DNA of 14,183 nucleotides from the NCBI GenBank assembly GCA_046050465.1, contig JBJOPS010000064.1:1-14183 (forward strand). Reading direction: 5' to 3'. The stretch comes from Egaibacter sp046050465. GTDB lineage: Bacteria; Pseudomonadota; Gammaproteobacteria; Burkholderiales; Burkholderiaceae_C. Made by a program: the position numbers and the translations under genes. Shown piece after piece: positions 1-6,563 of this stretch (the stretch's first letter is position 1; every line of letters starts with the position of its first letter). The notes under the pieces were generated by a model. The model ran no database searches, was not told the origin of the DNA, and was given only the letters and a program-made list of their open reading frames with translations.

Positions 1-30
1 CGGCCGGCGGCCTCGGGAGCGTCGCGATGA
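1..30 (+). CDS. C-terminal end of an upstream gene, probably mrdA (PBP2), partial
   Basis: Frame 1 is open from the window edge and ends in TGA at 28-30, giving the tail RPAASGASR. The stop overlaps the rodA start in an ATGA arrangement, which is typical of translationally coupled genes. In most proteobacteria the gene directly before rodA is mrdA (penicillin-binding protein 2), so that is the likely identity. This is inferred from context only, because nine residues carry no diagnostic motif. Confidence 0.5.
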   Translation, partial: RPAASGASR

Positions 31-1181
31 GCGTGGTGTTTGAGCGTCCGTCGCTGTGGCAGCGCCTGCGCCCCGTGTTCAGCGGCTTCGATCTCCCGCT
101 GATGCTGGGCCTGCTGGTGCTGGCCGGCCTGGGCATGCTGACCATGTACTCGGCCGGCAGCAACTTTGGCAGCCGCTTCGTCGACCACGGCCGCAACATG
201 CTGATCGCCGCGGTGATCCTGTTTGCGGTGGCCCAGGTCTCGCCGCAGCGCTTGATGCAGCTGGCGGTGCCGCTCTACACCGTGGGCGTGATGCTGCTGA
301 TCGCCACCGCGCTGTTCGGCATCACCAAGAAAGGCGCCACGCGCTGGCTCAACCTGGGCATCGTGATCCAGCCCTCCGAGATCCTGAAGCTGGCGATGCC
401 GCTGATGCTGGCCTGGTGGTTCCAGAAGCGCGAGGGAAAGCTCAATTCCCTGGACTTTGTTGTCGCTGCGCTTTTGCTGGCTATTCCCGTTGGCTTGATC
501 ATGAAGCAGCCTGATCTGGGCACTTCCCTGATGGTACTGGCTGCGGGACTGTCGGTTATTTTTTTCGCCGGACTAAGCTGGAAGCTGGTAATTCCGCCCG
601 TGCTGCTGGCGGTGGTGGGGATTGGGCTTCTGGTGTTTTTTGAGCCTGACCTGTGCGCGGACGGCGTTCGCTGGTCGATTCTGAGGGACTACCAGCAACA
701 GCGCATCTGCACGCTGCTGGACCCCACGCGCGATCCGCTGGGCAAAGGCTTTCACATCATTCAGGGCATGATCGCCATTGGCTCAGGCGGCTTTTGGGGC
801 AAGGGCTTCATGCAGGGCACGCAGACGCATCTGGAATTCATTCCCGAGCGCACGACCGACTTCATTTTTGCGGCTTTTTCGGAAGAGTTTGGCCTCTTTG
901 GCAATTTGCTGCTCATTGCCTGTTTCATTTTTCTGGTAATGCGTGCACTGACCATCGCGCTGGAGGCACCTACGGTGTTCTCCCGGTTGCTGGCCGGTGC
1001 GGTGGCGATGATATTTTTCAGCTACGCTTTTGTGAACATGGGCATGGTTAGCGGCATTCTGCCTGTGGTGGGTGTGCCATTGCCATTTATCAGTTATGGC
1101 GGTACAGCCATGGTAACGCTGGGACTGGGGTTGGGGATTTTGATGTCGATCGCCAAGTCGAAAAGGCTTGTCCAGTCATGA
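27..1181 (+). CDS. rodA: RodA, SEDS-family peptidoglycan glycosyltransferase
   Basis: RodA polymerises lipid II into glycan strands in the inner membrane as part of the elongasome, working with PBP2, MreBCD and RodZ to keep rod shape. The 384-residue product has the normal length and about ten hydrophobic segments. SEDS signatures are in order: KKGATRWLNLG (101-111), QPSE (115-118), KQPDLGTS (160-167), FIPERTTDFIFA (271-282, with the conserved Asp278 of the long periplasmic loop) and PFISYGGT (353-360). The ATG overlaps the preceding stop (ATGA), implying translational coupling, probably to mrdA. GC drops sharply inside the gene: by hand count about 67% for 61-420 against about 57% for 421-900, with different codon preference. 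A FtsW or SpoVE assignment is less likely because of the length and the coupled upstream gene. Confidence 0.93.
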   Translation: MSVVFERPSLWQRLRPVFSGFDLPLMLGLLVLAGLGMLTMYSAGSNFGSRFVDHGRNMLIAAVILFAVAQVSPQRLMQLAVPLYTVGVMLLIATALFGITKKGATRWLNLGIVIQPSEILKLAMPLMLAWWFQKREGKLNSLDFVVAALLLAIPVGLIMKQPDLGTSLMVLAAGLSVIFFAGLSWKLVIPPVLLAVVGIGLLVFFEPDLCADGVRWSILRDYQQQRICTLLDPTRDPLGKGFHIIQGMIAIGSGGFWGKGFMQGTQTHLEFIPERTTDFIFAAFSEEFGLFGNLLLIACFIFLVMRALTIALEAPTVFSRLLAGAVAMIFFSYAFVNMGMVSGILPVVGVPLPFISYGGTAMVTLGLGLGILMSIAKSKRLVQS

Positions 1182-1281
1182 TTGGACCTGGCCCCAAATA
1201 CAGATCGGAACGGACGGGTTGAATGCGCTGGATGATGCGGCACTGCTCATGTGGTTGAACCAGCAAGCCTAAAATGAGCAA

Positions 1282-2742
1282 ATGATCTCTCGCGAACCTA
1301 CCATCGAACGCTTAGGCTTGGCCAAGTCCCTCCTGCTTTCTCCGTTTGGTCTGGATGAATCCCATCTGACTCGTGCCCTGGCTGAAATCAAGGCGCACCA
1401 GGTCGATGAAGCTGACCTGTACTTCCAGTACACGCGCTCTGAGGGCTGGAGTCTGGAAGAGGGCATCGTCAAAACCGGCTCGTTCAGTATTGACCAGGGC
1501 GTGGGCGTGCGTGCAGTGAGTGGCGAGAAAACCGCATTTGCTTATTCCGACGACATCTCCGAACTATCCCTGCTGGACGCGGCCCGTACGGTACGCGCCA
1601 TCTCGGGCGCGTCAAAAGCCGCCAAGGTGAAAACGCCGGTATCAAAAATTGCACGCAGCCGTGCCCTCTACAACGATCTGGACCCGATTGCCACGCTGGA
1701 CAGCGCGACCAAGGTGGCCCTGCTGGGCCGGGTTGAAAAACTCGCCCGAACCAAAGACCCGCGCGTGGCACAAGTCATGGCCGGACTGGTCAGCGAATAC
1801 GATGTGGTGATGGTGGCGCGTGCCGATGGCACCCTGGCGGCTGATGTACGACCGCTGGTGCGTCTGTCCGTTACCGTGATCGCCGAGCACAACGGACGCC
1901 GTGAAATCGGCTCTGCTGGTGGCGGTGGCCGCTTTGGCCTGGCCTATTTTGATGACGAGCGGGTTGAAAAATACGTGAATCAAGCGGTCAAAGCCGCACT
2001 GACCAATCTCGAATCTCGCCCCGCCCCGGCTGGCGAAATGACCGTGGTCCTGGGCCCCGGCTGGCCCGGCATCCTGTTGCATGAAGCCATTGGTCACGGG
2101 CTCGAAGGTGACTTCAACCGCAAAGGCTCCAGCGCATTTAGCGGCCGCGTTGGGCAGCGCGTGGCGGCCAAGGGCGTTACCGTTCTGGACGACGGCACTC
2201 TTGCCGGGCGGCGTGGTTCGCTGAACGTGGACGACGAAGGCAACGCCAGCCAGAAGAACGTACTGATCGAAGACGGCATCCTCAAGGGCTATATCCAGGA
2301 CAGCCTCAACGCACGCCTGATGGGCGTCAAACCCACCGGCAATGGTCGGCGCGAGAGCTACGCCCACGTACCCATGCCGCGCATGACCAATACCTACATG
2401 ATGGGTGGCGACAAAGACCCGCGAGAAATCGTTGCCAGCATCAAGAAGGGCCTGTATGCCACCAACTTCGGCGGTGGGCAGGTGGACATCACCAGTGGCA
2501 AGTTTGTATTCTCGGCGTCCGAAGCGTATTGGGTAGAAAACGGCAAGATTCTGTACCCGGTAAAGGGAGCCACCCTGGTTGGCAGCGGCCCTGAATGTCT
2601 GAAAAAAGTCAGTCTGATCGGGAACGACATGATGCTTGACAGCGGCGTGGGCACCTGCGGCAAAGAGGGGCAAAGTGTGCCTGTGGGCGTGGGCCAGCCC
2701 ACACTGCGCATTGACGGGTTGACGGTGGGCGGGACGGCCTGA
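1282..2742 (+). CDS. tldD: TldD metallopeptidase (U62 family)
   Basis: TldD is the catalytic subunit of the cytoplasmic TldD/TldE(PmbA) zinc protease, which degrades unfolded peptides. In Escherichia coli it is linked to CcdA turnover and microcin B17 maturation. The 486 residues fit the family length (about 480). The zinc-binding HExxxH motif is HEAIGH at residues 267-272, and the conserved third-ligand region GTCGKEG lies near the C terminus (Cys459). Other conserved stretches are GPGWPGILLHEAIGHGLEGD (258-277) and YAHVPMPRMTNTYM (360-373). The chosen ATG gives a normal N terminus, but no good Shine-Dalgarno sequence precedes it. The gene sits 100 bases after rodA in the same direction. That gap holds no supportable gene, only short open stretches. 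The partner tldE/pmbA is not in this window. Confidence 0.95.
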   Translation: MISREPTIERLGLAKSLLLSPFGLDESHLTRALAEIKAHQVDEADLYFQYTRSEGWSLEEGIVKTGSFSIDQGVGVRAVSGEKTAFAYSDDISELSLLDAARTVRAISGASKAAKVKTPVSKIARSRALYNDLDPIATLDSATKVALLGRVEKLARTKDPRVAQVMAGLVSEYDVVMVARADGTLAADVRPLVRLSVTVIAEHNGRREIGSAGGGGRFGLAYFDDERVEKYVNQAVKAALTNLESRPAPAGEMTVVLGPGWPGILLHEAIGHGLEGDFNRKGSSAFSGRVGQRVAAKGVTVLDDGTLAGRRGSLNVDDEGNASQKNVLIEDGILKGYIQDSLNARLMGVKPTGNGRRESYAHVPMPRMTNTYMMGGDKDPREIVASIKKGLYATNFGGGQVDITSGKFVFSASEAYWVENGKILYPVKGATLVGSGPECLKKVSLIGNDMMLDSGVGTCGKEGQSVPVGVGQPTLRIDGLTVGGTA

Positions 2743-2975
2743 GGGCGCCTGTTTGGATTTCTTCGCTACAGTTTGGCATTGGCAGTCCTGTGTTGCTATT
2801 TGCGTCAGATAACAATGACAACGTGCCTCACGGCCAGGCTACCTGCCTATTGCGATGAAATATCCGAGCTAGTGCCGATGCGAATCCGTTTTTCGCACCG
2901 GCACATTGGCTGGCGGGTGTCAAAACATCTGTGGTCAATCGCTGAATTTGGCTTGGCGAAATAAGGGTTGTGTGG
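2743..2975. other. Spacer between tldD and cls, with hairpin and weak reading frame
   Basis: This spacer of about 230 bases has no gene I can support. A 63-codon open frame (2773-2964) with no recognisable family and no Shine-Dalgarno sequence runs through it and stops just before cls. Its only clear structure is the long hairpin at 2872-2904. AT content is higher than in tldD. A short AAGGG at 2963-2967 is the ribosome binding site for cls. I see no convincing terminator for tldD. Confidence 0.6.
2872..2904. repeat. Long inverted repeat / hairpin, 13-bp arms
   Basis: The arm GTGCCGATGCGAA (2872-2884) pairs with TTCGCACCGGCAC (2892-2904) around a 7-base loop. Twelve of 13 positions pair and there is one internal A-C mismatch. 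No T-run follows on either strand, so it is not a classical intrinsic terminator. It could be a processing site in a tldD-cls transcript, a protein-binding site or a REP-like repeat. Only one copy is present here. Confidence 0.8.
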
Positions 2976-4196
2976 ATGTCAACACTAGCGGGCGGCCATC
3001 AATTGCAACTTCTTGAAGGAGGTGGTGCGTTCTTCCCCGCGTTGGTCGCGGCTATTGATCGGGCCATGCGGGAGGTCCGGCTGGAGACCTACATTTTCGA
3101 GTTTGAAGGTGCTGGAGCAGGCGTAGCGATGGCGCTGGAGCGTGCGGCTCTGCGAGGAGTTGCCGTCTATCTGGTGATGGATGGCGTGGGTACTCCCTGC
3201 CTTCCTGCGCAATGGATTGAACGTTTTGATCGGTCCCGTGTGCTGTGGCGGATTTTTTCACCCTTGGGCGGGCTAGGCCTGTTGATGCCCAGCCGCTGGC
3301 GGCGACTGCACCGCAAGTTGTGTGTAGTAGATGGTCTGCAAGCGTTTTGTGGCGGCATTAATATTCTGGATGATTTGCGCGACCCAAATCATGGGCCCCT
3401 GCCGGCTCCGAGGTTTGACTTTGCCGTAATAGTCACAGGACCTCTGGTGCAGGATGTGCATCAGGCATTGGTTTTGTTCTGGACACGCATGGAAGCTGGT
3501 AGAACAGTGCGACAACCCGATTTGCAGGCGGTTTGGCGGTCGCTGCACAAAGCCGTAGTGACAGAGTGGGAAACCCATTGGCATGAAAAGTCAGTGCGCC
3601 CAGGATTGATACCCGGGGGTGGGGCCCGGGCCGGACTGGTGCTGCGCGACAATGTGCGGAACCGGACTCGTATTGAGCGCAGCTACCGTCAGGCCATTGG
3701 AGAGGCCAGGCATGAGATCATTATTGCCAATGCCTACTTCCTTCCAGGCGCGAAGTTGCGCAAAGCACTGATTTATGCGGCCAAACGAGGTGTGCGAGTG
3801 CGCCTGCTGCTGCAAGGCCGTTATGAGTATTTCATGCAGTACCATGCTGTCAGGCCGGTTTATGGTCCTTTGCTAGCTGCGGGTGTGGAAATTACCGAAT
3901 ACACTGCGAGCTTTCTTCATGCCAAAGTGGCGGTCATTGACAGGCTGTGGGCGACAGTGGGTTCATCCAATCTGGATCCCCTGAGCCTGTTGCTTGCACG
4001 GGAGGCTAATGTGCAGATTGAGGACATGGCATTTGCAACTGATTTGCATCAAAAGCTGGAGAGAGCGATTACACAGGATGGGTGTCGAGTTGATTCTGCC
4101 GAATATGCCAATCGCCCGTGGCGCATGAGGACAAGGGACCGTGTAGCGTTTGCCCTGATGCGTCTGGCGCTGTTGCTGAATGGAAGTCGCTACTAA
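2976..4196 (+). CDS. clsB: Cardiolipin synthase, ClsB-type phospholipase D superfamily
   Basis: This is a membrane-associated phospholipid transferase of the phospholipase D superfamily, predicted to make cardiolipin. Two HKD motifs are visible: HRKLCVVD (residues 112-119 from this start) and HAKVAVID (315-322), the latter followed by GSSNLDPLS. There is no N-terminal pair of membrane helices, and the roughly 400-residue size fits ClsB (YbhO) rather than ClsA. A GTG six bases upstream (2970) is in frame, but AAGGG at 2963-2967 is well spaced only for the ATG at 2976, so I prefer the ATG (406 residues). The C terminus is hydrophobic and basic. The stop codon lies inside a GCTA-N9-TAGC repeat element (4189-4205), so the last residues may derive from that insertion. 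Substrate preference cannot be read from the sequence, and the clsB symbol rests on domain layout. Confidence 0.85.
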   Translation: MSTLAGGHQLQLLEGGGAFFPALVAAIDRAMREVRLETYIFEFEGAGAGVAMALERAALRGVAVYLVMDGVGTPCLPAQWIERFDRSRVLWRIFSPLGGLGLLMPSRWRRLHRKLCVVDGLQAFCGGINILDDLRDPNHGPLPAPRFDFAVIVTGPLVQDVHQALVLFWTRMEAGRTVRQPDLQAVWRSLHKAVVTEWETHWHEKSVRPGLIPGGGARAGLVLRDNVRNRTRIERSYRQAIGEARHEIIIANAYFLPGAKLRKALIYAAKRGVRVRLLLQGRYEYFMQYHAVRPVYGPLLAAGVEITEYTASFLHAKVAVIDRLWATVGSSNLDPLSLLLAREANVQIEDMAFATDLHQKLERAITQDGCRVDSAEYANRPWRMRTRDRVAFALMRLALLLNGSRY

Positions 4197-4205
4197 AATA
4201 ATAGC
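4189..4205. repeat. GCTA-N9-TAGC palindromic element, copy 1 (over the cls stop)
   Basis: GCTACTAAAATAATAGC is an imperfect 17-nt palindrome that includes the last codon and the TAA stop of cls. The next bases (CTTGTTTGGCAAG at 4214-4226) form a second short inverted repeat. That matches the two-hairpin layout I recall for abundant small repeats in Comamonadaceae genomes. Two related 17-mers lie at 5900-5916 and 10698-10714. Family membership is from memory; the sequence similarity is seen directly. Confidence 0.6.
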
Positions 4206-4233
4206 TTCGAAGGCTTGTTTGGCAAGGGGAAAA

Positions 4234-4267
4234 TGGTTAAAAATATGTTAACCAATCGCTGGTAACA
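4234..4267. promoter_or_regulatory. Operator-like array upstream of folE
   Basis: TGGTTAA (4234-4240) and TTAACCA (4248-4254) are perfect 7-base inverted arms with a 7-base spacer. Five bases further on, TGGTAAC (4259-4265 region) repeats the first arm with a one-base deletion, so three half-sites alternate in orientation. The array lies 30-65 bases before the folE ATG, where a regulator would act. TATTAA at 4276-4281 is a possible -10 element, but I find no well-spaced -35. Binding by a dimeric regulator is inference. Confidence 0.55.
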
Positions 4268-4297
4268 TTCACTCATATTAATGCTCTCCCGAAGCTC

Positions 4298-4999
4298 ATG
4301 AACCCAACCGATGAAGACATTGGCATACCAGTGTCTGTGAAGATACGTCAGCGGCTGATGGCGTCACGCAAGCGCTTTAATGCCAATGACAACATCGCCG
4401 AGTTCATTGAGCCGGGCGAGCTTGAAGAACTACTTGACGAGGTGGAGGAGAAGATGAGGGGCGTGCTCCGTAGTCTAGTCATCGACACCGAGCGAGATCA
4501 CAATACAGACAACACGGCGCGACGCGTGGCCAAGATGTATGTGAACGAGGTTTTTAAGGGACGGTACGTCAGGGCCCCAGTGATCACGGAGTTTCCCAAT
4601 GCCGAACACCTGAATGAACTCATGATCGTGGGACCTATTACTGTTCGAAGCGCATGCAGTCACCATTTTTGTCCAGTGATCGGCAAGATCTGGATTGGTG
4701 TGTTACCCAATGAGCACACGAATGTGATTGGGCTATCCAAATATGCTCGCCTTGCCGAGTGGATCATGGGGCGCCCCCAAATCCAGGAAGAGGCGGTGGT
4801 GCAACTGGCAGACCTGATCCAGCACAAAACGCAACCAGATGGCTTAGCCATCGTGATGGAGGCAAGCCACTATTGCATGGCGTGGCGTGGCGTGAAAGAT
4901 ATCGATAGCAAGATGATCAATTCGGTTATGCGAGGTACGTTCCTGAAGGATTCCAATCTGCGGCGTGAATTCCTGTCGCTTATTCCGGGAAAGGGCTGA
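4298..4999 (+). CDS. folE: GTP cyclohydrolase I (FolE)
   Basis: The enzyme converts GTP to 7,8-dihydroneopterin triphosphate, the first step to folate and tetrahydropterins, in the cytoplasm. The 233-residue product has the family hallmarks. The zinc ligands are Cys120 and His123 within SACSHHFCPVIG, with catalytic His122 beside them, and Cys193 in HYCMAWRGV with His191. Also present are NVIGLSKYARLAEW (142-155) and RPQIQEEA (159-166). The first 40 residues or so are an N-terminal extension with low conservation. The Shine-Dalgarno sequence is weak (GAAG at 4291). A BLUF photoreceptor starts 3 bases after the stop, so the two are co-transcribed and probably coupled. The pairing suggests a specialised, light-associated copy rather than the housekeeping enzyme. 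Whether a second folE exists elsewhere in the genome cannot be seen. Confidence 0.93.
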   Translation: MNPTDEDIGIPVSVKIRQRLMASRKRFNANDNIAEFIEPGELEELLDEVEEKMRGVLRSLVIDTERDHNTDNTARRVAKMYVNEVFKGRYVRAPVITEFPNAEHLNELMIVGPITVRSACSHHFCPVIGKIWIGVLPNEHTNVIGLSKYARLAEWIMGRPQIQEEAVVQLADLIQHKTQPDGLAIVMEASHYCMAWRGVKDIDSKMINSVMRGTFLKDSNLRREFLSLIPGKG

Positions 5000-5002
5000 A
5001 TT

Positions 5003-5425
5003 ATGCTGGTACGTCTTCTTTACGCGAGTCGTGCGCTGGATACCAGTGCACACGCAATAGACGCTATCTTGTCAAAGTCTCGGCAGTTCAATCCAACGTG
5101 CGGCATTACCGGCATCCTCTGTTACGGCGGAGGTATCTTCCTGCAAGCTATTGAAGGCGGGCGCATGGCAGTTAGTGATCTGTATGGTCACATCCAGAAA
5201 GATCCGCGCCACGAGGATGTGGTGCTGCTGCACTACGAGGAAATCTCGGAGCGTCGTTTTGGGGGCTGGACCATGGGATTGGTCAACATGTCCAAGATCA
5301 ATACCACGATTTTGCTGAAATACGCCGAGAGACCAGAGCTCGATCCCTATGCAGTGTCCGGCAAGGTCTCATTGGCGCTTCTCGAGGAGTTGATGGCTAC
5401 GGCCTCCATCATCGGACGGGCGTAA
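5003..5425 (+). CDS. Short stand-alone BLUF-domain blue-light photoreceptor
   Basis: BLUF domains bind FAD and switch a hydrogen-bond network around the flavin on blue-light absorption. The 140 residues are almost entirely BLUF domain (about 1-93) plus a short C-terminal helical tail. Key residues are present at the right spacing: Tyr7 (LLYAS), Asn30 (FNPTCGITGIL), Gln48 (FLQAIEG), Trp89 and Met91 (GGWTMG). The intervals match AppA/PixD. There is no attached EAL, GGDEF or cyclase domain, so it should signal through a partner protein, as PixD does with PixE. AAGGG at 4991-4995 is a well-placed ribosome binding site inside the folE 3' end. The gene is co-transcribed with folE, which makes pterin/folate synthesis a candidate output or a co-regulated need. 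The direct partner is unknown. Confidence 0.93.
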   Translation: MLVRLLYASRALDTSAHAIDAILSKSRQFNPTCGITGILCYGGGIFLQAIEGGRMAVSDLYGHIQKDPRHEDVVLLHYEEISERRFGGWTMGLVNMSKINTTILLKYAERPELDPYAVSGKVSLALLEELMATASIIGRA

Positions 5426-5524
5426 CGCAGCTGCACGCCTTGAGCAAACCCGTACGCCCAGCCTTCAGCGTCGTTGTACTCACAATCACGATACTCTCCG
5501 GTGGAGACGGACTGCTGGTTTTGT

Positions 5525-5550
5525 GTGCCCATTCGGGGGCACCTTGTTTT
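5525..5550 (+). terminator. Probable intrinsic terminator of the folE-BLUF unit
   Basis: GTGCCC (5525-5530) pairs with GGGCAC (5537-5542) around a 6-base loop and is followed by CTTGTTTT (5543-5550). It lies 100 bases after the BLUF stop and before the convergent phzF gene, the expected place for a + strand terminator. The T-run is interrupted by one C and one G, so its strength is uncertain. The rest of the 170-base gap holds only small inverted repeats and a possible gene remnant (see findings). Confidence 0.5.
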
Positions 5551-5595
5551 GGTGGAATGACCAGCACACCACCAGATGGTCGATATGGGCTGCAC

Positions 5596-6558
5596 TCAAA
5601 GCGTGATGGCGCCCTCAATGCAGGTGATCGATTCACCGCCTACCCATAGCTGGCCATCGGCCTCGCGCTCGATGTACACGTGCCCGGCGCGGTTCATGCA
5701 GGCGCCTTGCGCGGCGATGTAGCGCTCGGGTGCATGACCATCGGCAATGAGCCATTGTGCCAAACTGGCGTTCAGACTGCCGGTGACCGGGTCTTCATTG
5801 ACGCCCAGGTGTGGTGCAAAGCCGCGCACTTCCACTTCTGGTGCCGCGCTGGCGGTGCTGGCCAGGCCCGAAAAAGCGCGAGCTTCCCGGTTGGATCTCG
5901 CTATCAAACTTGTAGCACTTGGTGTATATTCCATACCGACTATACCCACTTTGTGTCCCAGGTTTTTCAGCTCCGCAAAGTTGGGTGTCAACCCTAGCAC
6001 GGTTTGTGGACTGTCCAGCAGCAGACCCAGCCAGGTGGTGCCGTTGTCCAGCATTTGGGCGGCCTTGATCTGCGGCGCCTTGAGCCCGAGTGCTTTGGCA
6101 ATCTGCGCCAGCAGCGCGGGGTTGGGGTCAGTGCGCTTTAGTGGTGGTGCGCCAAACGCCAGGCGATGGCCTTCGCGGCGGATTTTGATCAGGCCTGCCT
6201 GGCATTCCTGAACGATGAGCGGAGTCGCTTTGGGTTTGCCACCCGCCTCCAGCCAGGCGTGGCAGGTGCCCAGCGTGGGGTGACCGGCAAAGGGCAGTTC
6301 ACCGCCGGGTGTGAAGATGCGCACGCGGTAGTCGGCGCCCGCTTGCCTGCCAGTTTCGGTTGGAGGCAATAGGAAGGTGGTTTCCGACAGGTTGGTCCAG
6401 CGCGCAAAACGCTGCATGTCGGCGTCGCTCAGGTTGCCGCCGTCCAGCACCACGGCCAGCGGGTTGCCCAGGTAAGGCGTGCCGGTGAAGACGTCAACCT
6501 GTTTGTAATGCCTGCCATTGGGCCTACCCTGAGTTGAAAAAAGAAGGAGCGGTGACAT
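5596..6558 (-). CDS. PhzF-family protein (isomerase/epimerase-like)
   Basis: PhzF proteins share the diaminopimelate-epimerase fold, and the namesake isomerises a phenazine precursor. Most relatives have unknown substrates. The 320-residue product shows LGNPLAVVLDGG (30-41), the conserved acid Glu59 in NLSETTFL, FAGHPTLGTCHAW (90-102) and EDPVTGSLNA (255-264). The ATG at 6558 is 5 bases after the aminotransferase stop, implying coupling, but it lacks a clear Shine-Dalgarno sequence. It also gives about 15 residues more than usual before the normal opening RHYKQVDVF. An ATG at 6518 with an AGGGTAGG-like site upstream is one base out of frame. Residues about 211-238 look like extra sequence before the VEVRGFAP core and include a 17-nt repeat element (5900-5916). 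This is the last gene of the - strand operon. Its substrate is unknown. Confidence 0.87.
   Translation of the reverse strand: MSPLLLFSTQGRPNGRHYKQVDVFTGTPYLGNPLAVVLDGGNLSDADMQRFARWTNLSETTFLLPPTETGRQAGADYRVRIFTPGGELPFAGHPTLGTCHAWLEAGGKPKATPLIVQECQAGLIKIRREGHRLAFGAPPLKRTDPNPALLAQIAKALGLKAPQIKAAQMLDNGTTWLGLLLDSPQTVLGLTPNFAELKNLGHKVGIVGMEYTPSATSLIARSNREARAFSGLASTASAAPEVEVRGFAPHLGVNEDPVTGSLNASLAQWLIADGHAPERYIAAQGACMNRAGHVYIEREADGQLWVGGESITCIEGAITL
5900..5916. repeat. GCTA-N9-TAGC palindromic element, copy 2 (inside phzF)
   Basis: GCTATCAAACTTGTAGC on the + strand matches the copy in the MocR gene at 13 of 17 positions. On the coding strand it encodes residues 215-220 (ATSLIA) of the PhzF protein without breaking the frame. 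It sits in a stretch of about 25 residues that appears to be extra relative to usual PhzF proteins. Similarity to copies 1 and 3 is visible directly; insertion as a mobile palindrome is inferred. Confidence 0.6.
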
Positions 6559-6563
6559 GATGT

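Noticed and set aside
1182..1281. Possible small gene between rodA and tldD
   Set aside because: One frame reads ...GLNALDDAALLMWLNQQA to a stop at about 1271, but there is no start codon with a ribosome binding site and no known family.
1642..2673. 343-codon open frame antisense to tldD
   Set aside because: It mirrors the strong codon bias of tldD, has no recognisable domain, and tldD itself is a complete, well-conserved protein.
2773..2964. 63-codon + strand frame before cls
   Set aside because: It has no ribosome binding site and no recognised family, and it contains a long hairpin. It is kept only as spacer content.
5495..5507. Small inverted repeat TCTCC-GGT-GGAGA as a terminator
   Set aside because: It has a five-base stem and no T-run. 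The hairpin at 5525-5550 is a better candidate.
5440..5649. 69-codon + strand frame after the BLUF gene
   Set aside because: It runs through the probable terminator into the end of phzF and has no ribosome binding site or family.
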